Source: JBCCFW01 sp039029535 (lineage in GTDB: Bacteria; Acidobacteriota; JBCCFW01). Taken from it: a stretch of DNA of 24,332 bases. Within the stretch, counting starts at the first letter, position 1; the number at the start of each line of letters is the position of its first letter. The position numbers were made by a program, and so were the translations under genes. Location of the stretch: the NCBI GenBank assembly GCA_039029535.1, contig JBCCFW010000111.1, positions 1 to 24,332 on the forward strand, read 5' to 3'. Shown here in pieces: positions 8,377 through 15,894 of the stretch. A model generated the notes under the pieces. It was not told the origin of the DNA and did not search any database. It saw nothing but the letters and a program-made list of their open reading frames with translations.

Positions 8377-11196
8377 GTGAGCCCATCCCGCCTAGATCCT
8401 AGTCGTGGTCCGCGTGACTTCCATGCTCTCGATGTCCTGGTCGGTGCCGCACTGGCCTGGCAAGTCCTGGCGGTCGGCCGTGCGCTGACGCTGGTGGCGG
8501 GGCGTGATCCCGACGCCAGCCCGTACCTGGCGGCGGCCGCCTTGCTCGGCCTCGGTGCCGGACGCTTCGCGTCGCCCGCGGGCGGACGCCGGGCCGGCCT
8601 GATCCTCGCAGTGGCGACGATCGCGCTGTCGGTCTTCTTCATCCCGCTGCTCGCGCGCACCGGTCCCCACGGCGCCGTCCTCTGGGGCGTGATCTTCGTC
8701 GGCGTGCCGGCACTGGCCGCCGGTTGGGGTCGACCGGGCCTGCACGCTGCGCCCCTCACGCTCGGCGCGACCCTCGCCGCGCTGGTCGGCGGCCTGGCCT
8801 TCCTCCCCTGGCTCGGCCCGACGCCGACCGGGCTGCTGGCCGCCGGCGCACTGCTGGTCGTCGCGCTGCTCGGACGTCGCACCGACACGGGAGATGCCGT
8901 GGTGAGCCGCGCCACGCCCACCGAGCTGGTCAGCCGGATGGCGGCCCTCCCCATCGGTCTCGTGCTGGCGGCCGCACCGGGCTTCGCTCTCGAGCTCACG
9001 GAACGCCCCCTCCCCTTCGCCGCGACCTGCGCCGGCTTCGTCGGCCTCGGCCTGTTCTTCGGTCGTCGTCTCGCCGACATGCTCGTCGGCGTCCCCTACG
9101 TCGCGGTGACCGTCGTGCTCGGCCTCCTGCTTCCTTGGCACGTGGCCTTCCGCGAGTCGGGCATCCGCGACCTCATCGCATCGGACACCCGTCACGTCGA
9201 AGGCGTGACCTGGGGCTTCGTCGCGCTCGTGCTGGCGGCCCTCGTTCACGGCCTGCCGGTCGGGCTCCTCGGCGGGCTCGCGCTCGGCCGTCGTCGCGAC
9301 GTCGGTCTCGCTGGCGACCTCGTCCTCGCCGGTGTCGGCGTGCTGCTGGTCGGGCTCACCGGCCTGTCGGCGGCGACCAACCTCGGGCTCGGCGCGGCGC
9401 TGCTCTTCCTCATGGCGCTGCTCGCCGGCATCGGTCGACTGACGGGCGGCGCCTGGCCGAGCCGACCGCTGGTGGCGGGCTGGCTCGTCGCTCTCGTGCT
9501 CGCGCTGACCGCGTGGCCTGCCTGGCTGCAGGGTCGTCGTTCCGAAGGTCGCGAGCTCGTGCGCGTCGGTGGTCACGAGCTGTCGCTGACCCATGCCGAC
9601 GAGCATCCCTGGAGCGAGCAGTTCGACTGGGAGGTCGACGGCTGGTCGCTGGCCCGCCTCGACGTCACCACGCGTCCGGACATGGCCCTGGCCGGTCACC
9701 TCGCGGGCTTGCTGTCGCCCGAGCGCGGTCCGGTGCTCGTGGCGTCTTCACTGGGTGGCGAGGTCGTGCGCGCGCTGGTCACCGAGGGCTTCGAGGAGAT
9801 CGCGGTCCACGAGCCGCGACGCAGCCAGCTCGAGCTCAACGACGAGGCCTGGCGCGCGAGCTTCGAGGCCGACGACGCCAGCGGCTTCCTCCGCGAGATG
9901 GGGCTGACCGAGCTCGCGGACGACCCTGCCAATGCTGACGCCTTCGGCGAAGCACTCGGGACGCTCGAGGCCGACGAGGCCATCCGCGTGCGACGGGCGC
10001 GACGCTTCTTGCTGGCGGTGGACGACGAGCGCTTGCAGCGTCACCACTCCCCCTCCCCGCTCGACTGGTCGGCCGAGCCGGAGTCACTGGCGGTGCTCAT
10101 CAATCAGGTCGACGACCCCAGCGTGCCGGGTCACGAGGCCTTCTTCACTCCGGCGGCGGTGCGACGCGCGGCCGAGCTCCTCGCGCCCGACGGCACCTAC
10201 ATCTGGCGGCTGCGTCTCGATCGCCTCGGCCCGGTGGGACTGGTGTCCTGTCTCCAGCTTCTCCGCGAGGAGTTCCCGGCCACCTGGGTGGTGACGGCGG
10301 ACAACGGTGACGACGGCGCCGTGCTCGCGCTGGCGTTGAAGTCGCACGGTGTCCCTCGCCAGCTCCCGGCCACAGCCATCGACCTCGCCGACGGTCGGGC
10401 GGAGCCGTGGACGACCGAGCGTCAGCAGGGCCTGGCGCGGGCCCTCGTCTTCCGGCCACGCAACCTGCTCGACGCGATCGTGGCGCCGGCGGAGACGCTG
10501 ACGAAGCTGCACCCCGAGGCGGCGGCCCTCGACCTGTGGACTCCCGGCGCCGACGCCTTCCGGCATCCGGCGCCACGCGAGGCCGCGCTCGTGCTCGGCC
10601 AGGCCTTGCTCCACGCGGGTCCTGGGATCGTCGAGCTCGCCTTCGACGTCACGCCCGGCTCGCACCAGGAGGGTCGTGACGCCTGGCCGTTCCTGGGGAT
10701 CGAGACCTCGTTCAAGTCGGGATGGAAGCAGTCGGACGCGATCGAGCGGCGGGCCCAGGGAATGGTCGAGCACTTCGGCCGGCTGGGCGTGCATCGCGAG
10801 GCGTCACGACGGATGGTGTTCACTCGAGAGAAGGGCCGGTTGGCGGTGACCGAGCGTCCGGCCAGCCAGGGTGGTCCGGCGCTGCTGACCTCGTCGATTC
10901 AGAGCCGGATGGATCAGGACGTCCGCGAGACCTTGCGGGCCCGCATCCACGGCCACGAGGCGCTGGGCCTGTTCCGCGAAGCGGAGAATCTCGAGTGGCA
11001 GGAGGTCCACCTGACCTGGCACTGCCCGGTGCAGGGGCGGCTGTTCATGGCGGAGTACCAGCTCGAGGACGGAATCCCGGGTCGGCACGCGCCGATCATG
11101 GACGACCTCGGTCAGATGATGCGCTGTCTCCATCCCCGCCCCACGAGTCGGACGAGCGCCGCGCTCTCGGTGCCGTCCGGGGCGGGGCAGCCCTGA
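8377..11196 (+). CDS. Polytopic membrane protein fused to a degenerate spermidine-synthase-like domain
   Basis: The protein has 939 residues. Roughly the first 385 form about eleven hydrophobic segments. A soluble part follows. Residues 451-462 (GPVLVASSLGGE) and 478-480 (HEP) sit where aminopropyltransferases have GGGDG and the ribose-binding VEID. Residues 573-581 end in DDP, and a segment reading FFTPAAVRRAAELLAPDGTY matches the later part of the fold. This is the layout of membrane-anchored spermidine synthase homologues (MFS/SpeE fusions). The SAM glycine motif is altered, so catalysis is doubtful. The last ~240 residues have no family I recognise. The gene stands alone and is divergent from the TPR gene. 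A nearby SpeD-like gene makes a polyamine link conceivable but unproven. Confidence 0.8.
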   Translation: MSPSRLDPSRGPRDFHALDVLVGAALAWQVLAVGRALTLVAGRDPDASPYLAAAALLGLGAGRFASPAGGRRAGLILAVATIALSVFFIPLLARTGPHGAVLWGVIFVGVPALAAGWGRPGLHAAPLTLGATLAALVGGLAFLPWLGPTPTGLLAAGALLVVALLGRRTDTGDAVVSRATPTELVSRMAALPIGLVLAAAPGFALELTERPLPFAATCAGFVGLGLFFGRRLADMLVGVPYVAVTVVLGLLLPWHVAFRESGIRDLIASDTRHVEGVTWGFVALVLAALVHGLPVGLLGGLALGRRRDVGLAGDLVLAGVGVLLVGLTGLSAATNLGLGAALLFLMALLAGIGRLTGGAWPSRPLVAGWLVALVLALTAWPAWLQGRRSEGRELVRVGGHELSLTHADEHPWSEQFDWEVDGWSLARLDVTTRPDMALAGHLAGLLSPERGPVLVASSLGGEVVRALVTEGFEEIAVHEPRRSQLELNDEAWRASFEADDASGFLREMGLTELADDPANADAFGEALGTLEADEAIRVRRARRFLLAVDDERLQRHHSPSPLDWSAEPESLAVLINQVDDPSVPGHEAFFTPAAVRRAAELLAPDGTYIWRLRLDRLGPVGLVSCLQLLREEFPATWVVTADNGDDGAVLALALKSHGVPRQLPATAIDLADGRAEPWTTERQQGLARALVFRPRNLLDAIVAPAETLTKLHPEAAALDLWTPGADAFRHPAPREAALVLGQALLHAGPGIVELAFDVTPGSHQEGRDAWPFLGIETSFKSGWKQSDAIERRAQGMVEHFGRLGVHREASRRMVFTREKGRLAVTERPASQGGPALLTSSIQSRMDQDVRETLRARIHGHEALGLFREAENLEWQEVHLTWHCPVQGRLFMAEYQLEDGIPGRHAPIMDDLGQMMRCLHPRPTSRTSAALSVPSGAGQP

Positions 11197-11262
11197 GGAA
11201 GGCTCTTTCCTCGGCCCTTTCGGCCTGGTAGGGTCTCTGACTCTTCGGGGTCTCCCGACCCC
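11195..11262 (+). terminator. Cluster of three small hairpins between the membrane gene and tRNA-Thr
   Basis: Three consecutive inverted repeats are visible: GAGGAA/TTCCTC (11195-11212), GGCC/GGCC with loop CTTTC (11213-11225), and GGGGTC/GACCCC with loop TCCC (11247-11262). They fill the gap between the stop codon and the tRNA. The first probably terminates the upstream gene, though it lacks a T-run. The last ends 3 bases before the tRNA and may affect tRNA processing. Confidence 0.4.
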
Positions 11263-11265
11263 CGA

Positions 11266-11341
11266 GCCGACGTAGCTCAGTTGGTAGAGCAGCTGATTCG
11301 TAATCAGCAGGTCACCGGTTCGAGTCCGGTCGTCGGCTCCA
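11266..11341 (+). tRNA. tRNA-Thr (anticodon CGU)
   Basis: A complete 76-base cloverleaf is readable. The acceptor stem is GCCGACG/CGTCGGC. The D-arm is GCTC...GAGC with the AGTTGGTA loop. The anticodon stem is GCTGA/TCAGC with loop TTCGTAA, giving anticodon CGT (11299-11301), which reads threonine ACG. The T-arm is ACCGG-TTCGAGT-CCGGT. The discriminator is T, and CCA is encoded in the DNA at 11339-11341. Confidence 0.97.
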
Positions 11342-11401
11342 GGCGAGCCCTGGCGCAGTTGTCGCCTCCTCGAAGCCTGACGCCGCCCCCCGTGCACTAG
11401 A

Positions 11402-12139
11402 TCAGCACCCTGAGTCGGGTTGGTCGAGCTTGCGGTCATGGCAGGTGAGCGCCGAGTAGTTCCTGCTCGGTGGATCCCGGAAGTAGCTCGCGCGAACACC
11501 GAGCAAGCCGACCTCTGGTCTCCACAGGTGCCAGTTGAGAACCGGGTCGGGCTGGGTGACGTCTGGCAAGTCCAGCCTGAGCTCGGGAGGACAGACCGGC
11601 CAGGTCCGAGCTCCTGCGAGGCGCACGCAGCGATGTGCGTAGAAGAGGGCGCACTCTCGCTCGAAGTCCAGCGTGGCACGGCCCCCCACTTCGTTCTCCA
11701 CTCGTTCCATGTAGGAACCGAAGCCGGGCAGACGCGGCGCTCCGAGGTGGTAGCGCAGGCTCACCTCTCGCATCTTGTCGTAGAGAGCCTCATTGAGAGC
11801 ACGCCCCGCCCCACGCATCGTCGAGCCGATCGTGATTCCGTAGAGGCCATTCCCGCGTGGATCGTGGGTTCTCCGGGTGAAGCTCTGGTCGGTCGCACCG
11901 TCGCAGCTCGTGTAGGAGCTCAGGTCGTCCGGGTCGAAGTGCACGAGCTGGTTGTAGGTGTAGCCGACGATGCTTCCCCTGCACTCCGCGAGCAGGAACC
12001 ACTCGGGATTGACTTCGAGCCAAGCGCGATGGTGCGTGCGGGTGAAGCCATCGATGCCGTTTCGAGTCCAGAGCTTGCGATCGATGTCGGCGAGCGCATC
12101 GAGGTCACGAAGGGTGACGCAGCGGATGGTGATGGACAC
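11402..12139 (-). CDS. GNAT family N-acetyltransferase
   Basis: The protein has 245 residues. The N-terminal half shows a GNAT core: an opening ITIRCVTLRDLDALADI strand-helix, the WFLLAECRGSIVGYTYNQ strands, and motif A LYGITIGSTMRGAGRALNEAL, where the RGAGRA loop would hold the pyrophosphate of acetyl-CoA. A following APRLPGFGSY segment recalls GNAT domains found alone or fused to carbon-nitrogen hydrolases. The C-terminal ~70 residues are extra to the core. The GTG start at 12139 is supported by AGGAGG 9 bases upstream. It is divergent from the SpeD-like gene with 85 bases between starts, so the two may share a regulatory region. The acetylated substrate is unknown, and an amine product of the neighbour is one possibility. 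Confidence 0.85.
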   Translation of the reverse strand: MSITIRCVTLRDLDALADIDRKLWTRNGIDGFTRTHHRAWLEVNPEWFLLAECRGSIVGYTYNQLVHFDPDDLSSYTSCDGATDQSFTRRTHDPRGNGLYGITIGSTMRGAGRALNEALYDKMREVSLRYHLGAPRLPGFGSYMERVENEVGGRATLDFERECALFYAHRCVRLAGARTWPVCPPELRLDLPDVTQPDPVLNWHLWRPEVGLLGVRASYFRDPPSRNYSALTCHDRKLDQPDSGC

Positions 12140-12214
12140 GCCGACGAGCCTCCTGCATTCTCGAATCGGAGCACCTGATCATGTACCGGCTCGGGGCAAG
12201 ACCTCATCGAGGAC

Positions 12215-12219
12215 GGGAG
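12215..12219 (+). promoter_or_regulatory. Ribosome binding site fixing the SpeD-like start
   Basis: GGGAG lies 5 bases upstream of the ATG at 12225. The same frame is open far upstream, back to 11970, but that part is the complement of the GNAT gene, so this site fixes the true start. Confidence 0.65.
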
Positions 12220-12224
12220 CGACG

Positions 12225-12602
12225 ATGACCAGCAAGCCGATCGAACTCGACGGGCTCACCTACTTCGGCAAGCACCTCATCGCCACCGCCCGGCAGTGCG
12301 ACGAGCGACTCATGAAGCTCGAGAACATCTCCGGTTTCCTCTCCGAGGTCGTGCTCGAGATCGGCATGCAGCCCTACGGTGAACCAAGAGTCGCGCGGTA
12401 CGGAGAAGGCGAGGAGGTCGGCATCACGGGCGTGCAACTCGTCCAGACGAGCTCCATCACGATCCACACTCTCGATCACTCACGCACGGCCTTCATCGAC
12501 ATCTTCAGCTGCAGGGGCTACAGCGAAGAGACAGCCCTCGAGTTCGTCCGTTCCTGCTTCGCACCTCGGGAGGTGAGCTCTCAAGTCCTCCTGCGTCGCT
12601 GA
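12225..12602 (+). CDS. S-adenosylmethionine decarboxylase (SpeD)-like pyruvoyl enzyme homologue
   Basis: The protein has 125 residues, the size of class 1B bacterial/archaeal AdoMet decarboxylase proenzymes. It opens with YFGKHLIATARQCD, matching the family's GKHLIxD.xxC start. It contains GITGVQLVQTSSITIHT and AFIDIFSC, matching SGVVVIAESHxSIHT and AAVDVFTC. Ser76, His81 and Cys96 have the same spacing as the self-cleavage Ser63, His68 and Cys83 of the Thermotoga enzyme. The residue before the serine is Thr75 instead of the usual Glu, and the one after is Ser77 instead of His. Family members with changed specificity (arginine or ornithine decarboxylases) are known, so AdoMet should not be assumed as substrate. 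The start is fixed by GGGAG. Confidence 0.8.
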   Translation: MTSKPIELDGLTYFGKHLIATARQCDERLMKLENISGFLSEVVLEIGMQPYGEPRVARYGEGEEVGITGVQLVQTSSITIHTLDHSRTAFIDIFSCRGYSEETALEFVRSCFAPREVSSQVLLRR

Positions 12603-12874
12603 CTCGCACCCTCAGCGGCATCGCTCGACTGCCTCGATGCCCTTGCTCAGCCGTGACCCGACCTGTTTCGTGATCGCCCCCGACGGCGCCGTGCTCGCTT
12701 CCGGGTGCAAGGCCCCTCAGGCTGACGGACATCCGCCCCCATCATCGCCACGGGCTCTGGCGGTCGGTCATCGGCGCTCTCGTGCCAGCCAGCAACCCAA
12801 CTGCCCGCTAGACGTAACCATCGGATGCTGGTGTAACTTCACCCATCGAGACCACGCCATCACGGGAGGGAACC
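12603..12874. other. Intergenic region between the SpeD-like gene and the secreted propeller gene
   Basis: About 270 bases with one hairpin just after the SpeD-like stop (listed separately). No credible gene is seen on either strand. Frames that cross it continue into shadows of the neighbouring gene. A promoter for the gene at 12875 is expected here but I cannot identify its elements. Confidence 0.5.
12617..12641 (+). terminator. Hairpin after the SpeD-like gene
   Basis: GGCATCG (12617-12623) pairs perfectly with CGATGCC (12635-12641) across an 11-base loop, 14 bases after the stop codon. No run of T follows. It is placed where a terminator would be. Confidence 0.4.
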
Positions 12875-14818
12875 ATGGCGCTCACGCTCGACCTTCGTCC
12901 GCTCGTCACCCTGCTCGTGTTCGTGCTGTGCCTCGCCCCCGCCGCGTCGGCGCAGAACTGGGCTGGCACCTACGTCGGCGCGCCGAACGAGCGGCCGCTG
13001 GCCCTGCACCCGTGGGTGGACGGGCCCATCCTGGTCGCCAGTGCCGGACGCTCGACAATGGACGGCCCCCTCGTGGGACATCTCTTCGATGCCCACCCGA
13101 CACTGGCCACGACGGAGTACTCGTTCGGAGACTCGATCACGGGCGAGGCCACGGCGTCAGCCGGTGTCCTTCCAGTGGCCTTCGTCGGCCGCGAGAGTCC
13201 CGACGAGACGACGACGGTCGCTTGGTTCGCGTCCGGACCGTACTTCCTCCCGCCGGAAGACGCCGCCCGCTACTCCGCCCCCGCCGCCAACCACTCGCTC
13301 GAAGCCATCGCCACCAACGACGCTCGCTGGGCTGACTTCGTGGCTGGCGGTTGGACCAACGAAGGAGCCGGCACGCCGACGCGGGCCTGGCTGATGACCC
13401 TCGCCGACATCGGTGCCCCCATCGACCAGTGGGCCTACGGAAGCACCACGGGCTCGGAGTGGATCCAGGCGGTGACCGCGAGCAGCACCGGCGCTGCGAT
13501 CGTTGCTGGCCGGACGACCGACACGGGCTCTGGCCTCTCCGACGCCTGGCTGATGAAGGTCGACGACGCGGGCGCTCCTGCCTGGCAGTGGGCGCTCGGC
13601 GGCGACGCTCGTGACGAGGCCCTCGACGTCATCGAGCTCGACGATGGTCGCGTCATCGCCTGCGGCATCACCGAGTCGCTCACCATCTCCGGTCACGCCG
13701 GTTGGTATCTCCTCGCCGACGCGGCCGGAGCGATCATCTGGTCGGTCGTGCTCGGTGACCGCGAGTGGTCCGAGCTGGTCTCCGTCGAGCTCATCGACGA
13801 CACGCTCCTGCTCGCCGGCTCTTTCCGGGAGCCGGGGGACACCAACGCCGAGGCCCTCTTCCTCGAGGCCAGCCTCGTCGACGGCAGCCTGACCTGGCAG
13901 CGAGCCGTCGATGATGGCGGTGACGATCGCGGAATCACGTTCACTCGCGACGCCGATGGCAACCGCGTGCTGGCCAGCATCCTCGACGTCGGCTCTCCTA
14001 CTCGAAGGATGCACCTGGCCGTGACCGATGGCAGCACCGAGTTGGGCACCTGCACGCTGCTCGCGCCGACCCTCACCACGCGGAGTGGCCTCCTCCCCGC
14101 CCGCTCGGCCACGGCAGTCTCGGTGCCGTTCACCGAGGCCGTCGCTGCCCCGTTCACCCCCGACGACACTGGCGACGACATCGAGCACGGCGTCGCCTGC
14201 GATTGCCCTCCTCTCTCTTGCGGCAGCATCGTCGTCGACCCTGAGCTGGTCTGTGACGGAGACAGTCAGACCCTCACCGTGCTACTCGACGAGGGGGGGC
14301 TCGCTCCGCTCACCTTCGAGTGGGAGTGGGACTTCGATCCCGAGCCCGAGGCCTCCGGGATGTCCGTGACGGCAACGCTTCCGGACGGCTTGAACATCGT
14401 CTCTGTTCGGGTGACCGACGACTGCGACCAAGTCGCTCGCTGCGAGACGAACGCCTGGGTTCAGCCGACCATCCCACCGGACGAAGTCGCCGCTCCCGGC
14501 TCCACCGGGCTGCGGATCGAGAACCGAGGTGAGCGCGTGCGCTTCCCGACCTTCCTCGGCGACCTGGTCACCGTCTACAACCTCTACACGGACCGCATCG
14601 GCTCGTGGCACGCTCCTTCTGCCGCCACGGGCACGACCTGTCACGTCGAGCGCACCGGAGAGCTCGAGGAGGTCCTCGACTTCACCGTGCCGGACGACTC
14701 CTGGCTCCTGGTCACCAGCTCCACTCGCTGCGCCGAGGGCCCCGCCGGGACCGACAGCCAGGGACGGGACCGCACGATGCCCGGGGCCTGGGAGTCCTGC
14801 GGGCGACCCACTCCCTGA
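12875..14818 (+). CDS. Secreted beta-propeller/PKD-like repeat protein, function unknown
   Basis: The protein has 647 residues. It starts at an ATG with GGGAGGG 4 bases upstream and has a clear signal peptide (core about 8-20, ASA-Q cleavage after residue 26). Residues ~30-430 contain repeated units of the type WQWALGGDARDEALDVIEL...GRVIACG and IIWSVVLGDREWSELVSVEL...LLLAGS, which resemble bacterial propeller repeats. A Cys-rich stretch (CDCPPLSC, around 442-450) leads to a PKD/Ig-like domain with FEWEWDFDP. The C-terminal ~105 residues end in a DSWLLVTSSTRCAEGPAGTDSQG-type segment seen at the end of many secreted proteins of Planctomycetota, Acidobacteriota and Myxococcota. A role as a cell-surface or exported protein is inferred. 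No catalytic motif is seen. Confidence 0.82.
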   Translation: MALTLDLRPLVTLLVFVLCLAPAASAQNWAGTYVGAPNERPLALHPWVDGPILVASAGRSTMDGPLVGHLFDAHPTLATTEYSFGDSITGEATASAGVLPVAFVGRESPDETTTVAWFASGPYFLPPEDAARYSAPAANHSLEAIATNDARWADFVAGGWTNEGAGTPTRAWLMTLADIGAPIDQWAYGSTTGSEWIQAVTASSTGAAIVAGRTTDTGSGLSDAWLMKVDDAGAPAWQWALGGDARDEALDVIELDDGRVIACGITESLTISGHAGWYLLADAAGAIIWSVVLGDREWSELVSVELIDDTLLLAGSFREPGDTNAEALFLEASLVDGSLTWQRAVDDGGDDRGITFTRDADGNRVLASILDVGSPTRRMHLAVTDGSTELGTCTLLAPTLTTRSGLLPARSATAVSVPFTEAVAAPFTPDDTGDDIEHGVACDCPPLSCGSIVVDPELVCDGDSQTLTVLLDEGGLAPLTFEWEWDFDPEPEASGMSVTATLPDGLNIVSVRVTDDCDQVARCETNAWVQPTIPPDEVAAPGSTGLRIENRGERVRFPTFLGDLVTVYNLYTDRIGSWHAPSAATGTTCHVERTGELEEVLDFTVPDDSWLLVTSSTRCAEGPAGTDSQGRDRTMPGAWESCGRPTP

Positions 14819-14825
14819 GGTCCGC

Positions 14826-14859
14826 TCGGGCCTCGTGACGACGCTCGTCGGAGGCCCGA
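14826..14859 (+). terminator. Strong bulged hairpin after the secreted propeller gene
   Basis: TCGGGCCTC (14826-14834) pairs perfectly with GAGGCCCGA (14851-14859). Inside, CGAC (14839-14842) pairs with GTCG (14847-14850) around a GCTC loop. It starts 8 bases after the stop codon. No T-run follows, but stability and position make a terminator likely. Confidence 0.6.
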
Positions 14860-14934
14860 AGCCGCGTGACATGATGACCTCTCGAGGCAGGGAGCCGCCG
14901 GCCGCGGCCCCCCTCACGAGGTCGACGTCCGGGC

Positions 14935-15894
14935 ATGAGCGAAGCGGCGGTGAGTGAGCAAGCGATCGCACAGCACGCGGTCCGCCGTGCCGAACGGCTC
15001 GACGAGTCCGTCCTCCGCGAGGTGCTCGACGGCGCTCTCTACCGTGTCCCCGCTCCCGAGCTCACCCGGGACCTGCGCGACTTCACGCTCGAGTACTTGA
15101 AGCGCTCGGCGAAGGAGCGCTTCGACGTCCAGCTTCCCGACGAGCTCGACACCCTCCACGAGCACCTCTCGCCGCCACAGCTCGCCGAGCTCTACGAGGG
15201 CACCTACGCCTGGGAGGGCTCCCTCACCGAGCCGCCCCGCCTGATCGCGCGCTGGCTCGACCAGGCCGGGCTCGCGTCGACGATCCTGCTCGGCTTCAAG
15301 GAGCACCTGCGGCTCGTCTCACCGGGGAAGGAGCTGCTCTCCACCCTGCGCGTCGCCGCTCACCGCGACTCCTGGTACTGCTTGCCTGCCGACGCGATCA
15401 ACGTCTGGATTCCCTGCACGCAGAACCTCGCCGGCGTGGGTCTCAACCCCACCCTGTTCCGCAGCGAGCTCTCGGTCGGCCCCATCGATCCGGACACGCG
15501 GCACAACGCGATCCTCGACCGCGACCTGCACGACGAGCCGGTGATCGAGTCACGCTGCCCTTTCGGAGAGGTCTTCCTCTTCTGCTCCAACCAGCTCCAC
15601 TTCAGCATGCCCAACCCCGGACCCGGCATGCGGGTCTCCTGGGACTACCGGCTGCTGTTCGCGAACGAGTGCCGACCCAACCAGCGGCTGGGCGAGTTCG
15701 TTCACGCCGACAGCCTGCTCGAGAGCGACGGCGCCCCGTCTCGCTCGACGCGCTACCGCACGAGCCGGCGGATGTGGTCGGGCGGCAACCGACGCAGCGC
15801 AACCTGGCACGCCCTGGGCACCAGCCCGCTCGCGCGACGGCTCAGTCATCTCCGCGCCTACAAGACTCGTCACCCTGAGAGGTTCTTCTCGTGA
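14935..15894 (+). CDS. Phytanoyl-CoA dioxygenase-like Fe(II)/2-oxoglutarate oxygenase
   Basis: The protein has 319 residues. His143-Arg-Asp145 in AAHRDSWYCLP matches the HxD iron-binding pair of the PhyH family. His222 in NQLHFSMPN supplies the third ligand, and Arg233 in GMRVSWDYRLLF sits where the family binds the 2-oxoglutarate carboxylate. DAINVWIPC and GEVFLFCSNQLH are typical PhyH core strands. Such enzymes hydroxylate small molecules or tailored natural products using O2 and 2-oxoglutarate. The substrate is unknown here. The stop overlaps the methyltransferase GTG (GTGA), so the two enzymes probably act in one pathway. The ATG at 14935 has only a weak upstream GGG, and a GTG at 14950 is an alternative. 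Confidence 0.85.
   Translation: MSEAAVSEQAIAQHAVRRAERLDESVLREVLDGALYRVPAPELTRDLRDFTLEYLKRSAKERFDVQLPDELDTLHEHLSPPQLAELYEGTYAWEGSLTEPPRLIARWLDQAGLASTILLGFKEHLRLVSPGKELLSTLRVAAHRDSWYCLPADAINVWIPCTQNLAGVGLNPTLFRSELSVGPIDPDTRHNAILDRDLHDEPVIESRCPFGEVFLFCSNQLHFSMPNPGPGMRVSWDYRLLFANECRPNQRLGEFVHADSLLESDGAPSRSTRYRTSRRMWSGGNRRSATWHALGTSPLARRLSHLRAYKTRHPERFFS

Noticed and set aside
11100..11420. Minus-strand reading frame crossing the tRNA, containing a peptide like DDRTRTGDLLITNQLL
   Set aside because: This is the antisense translation of the tRNA-Thr gene, a known source of false protein annotations. The region is a clear tRNA.
12637..13335. Plus-strand frame beginning MPLLSRDPTCFVIAPDG
   Set aside because: The opening looks protein-like, but the frame runs out of phase into the secreted propeller gene, becomes Arg/Pro-rich, and has no ribosome site. 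It is probably chance.
13157..14188. Minus-strand open frame of about 340 codons opposite the secreted propeller gene
   Set aside because: Shadow of a gene with a clear signal peptide and ribosome site. No motif in the antisense product.
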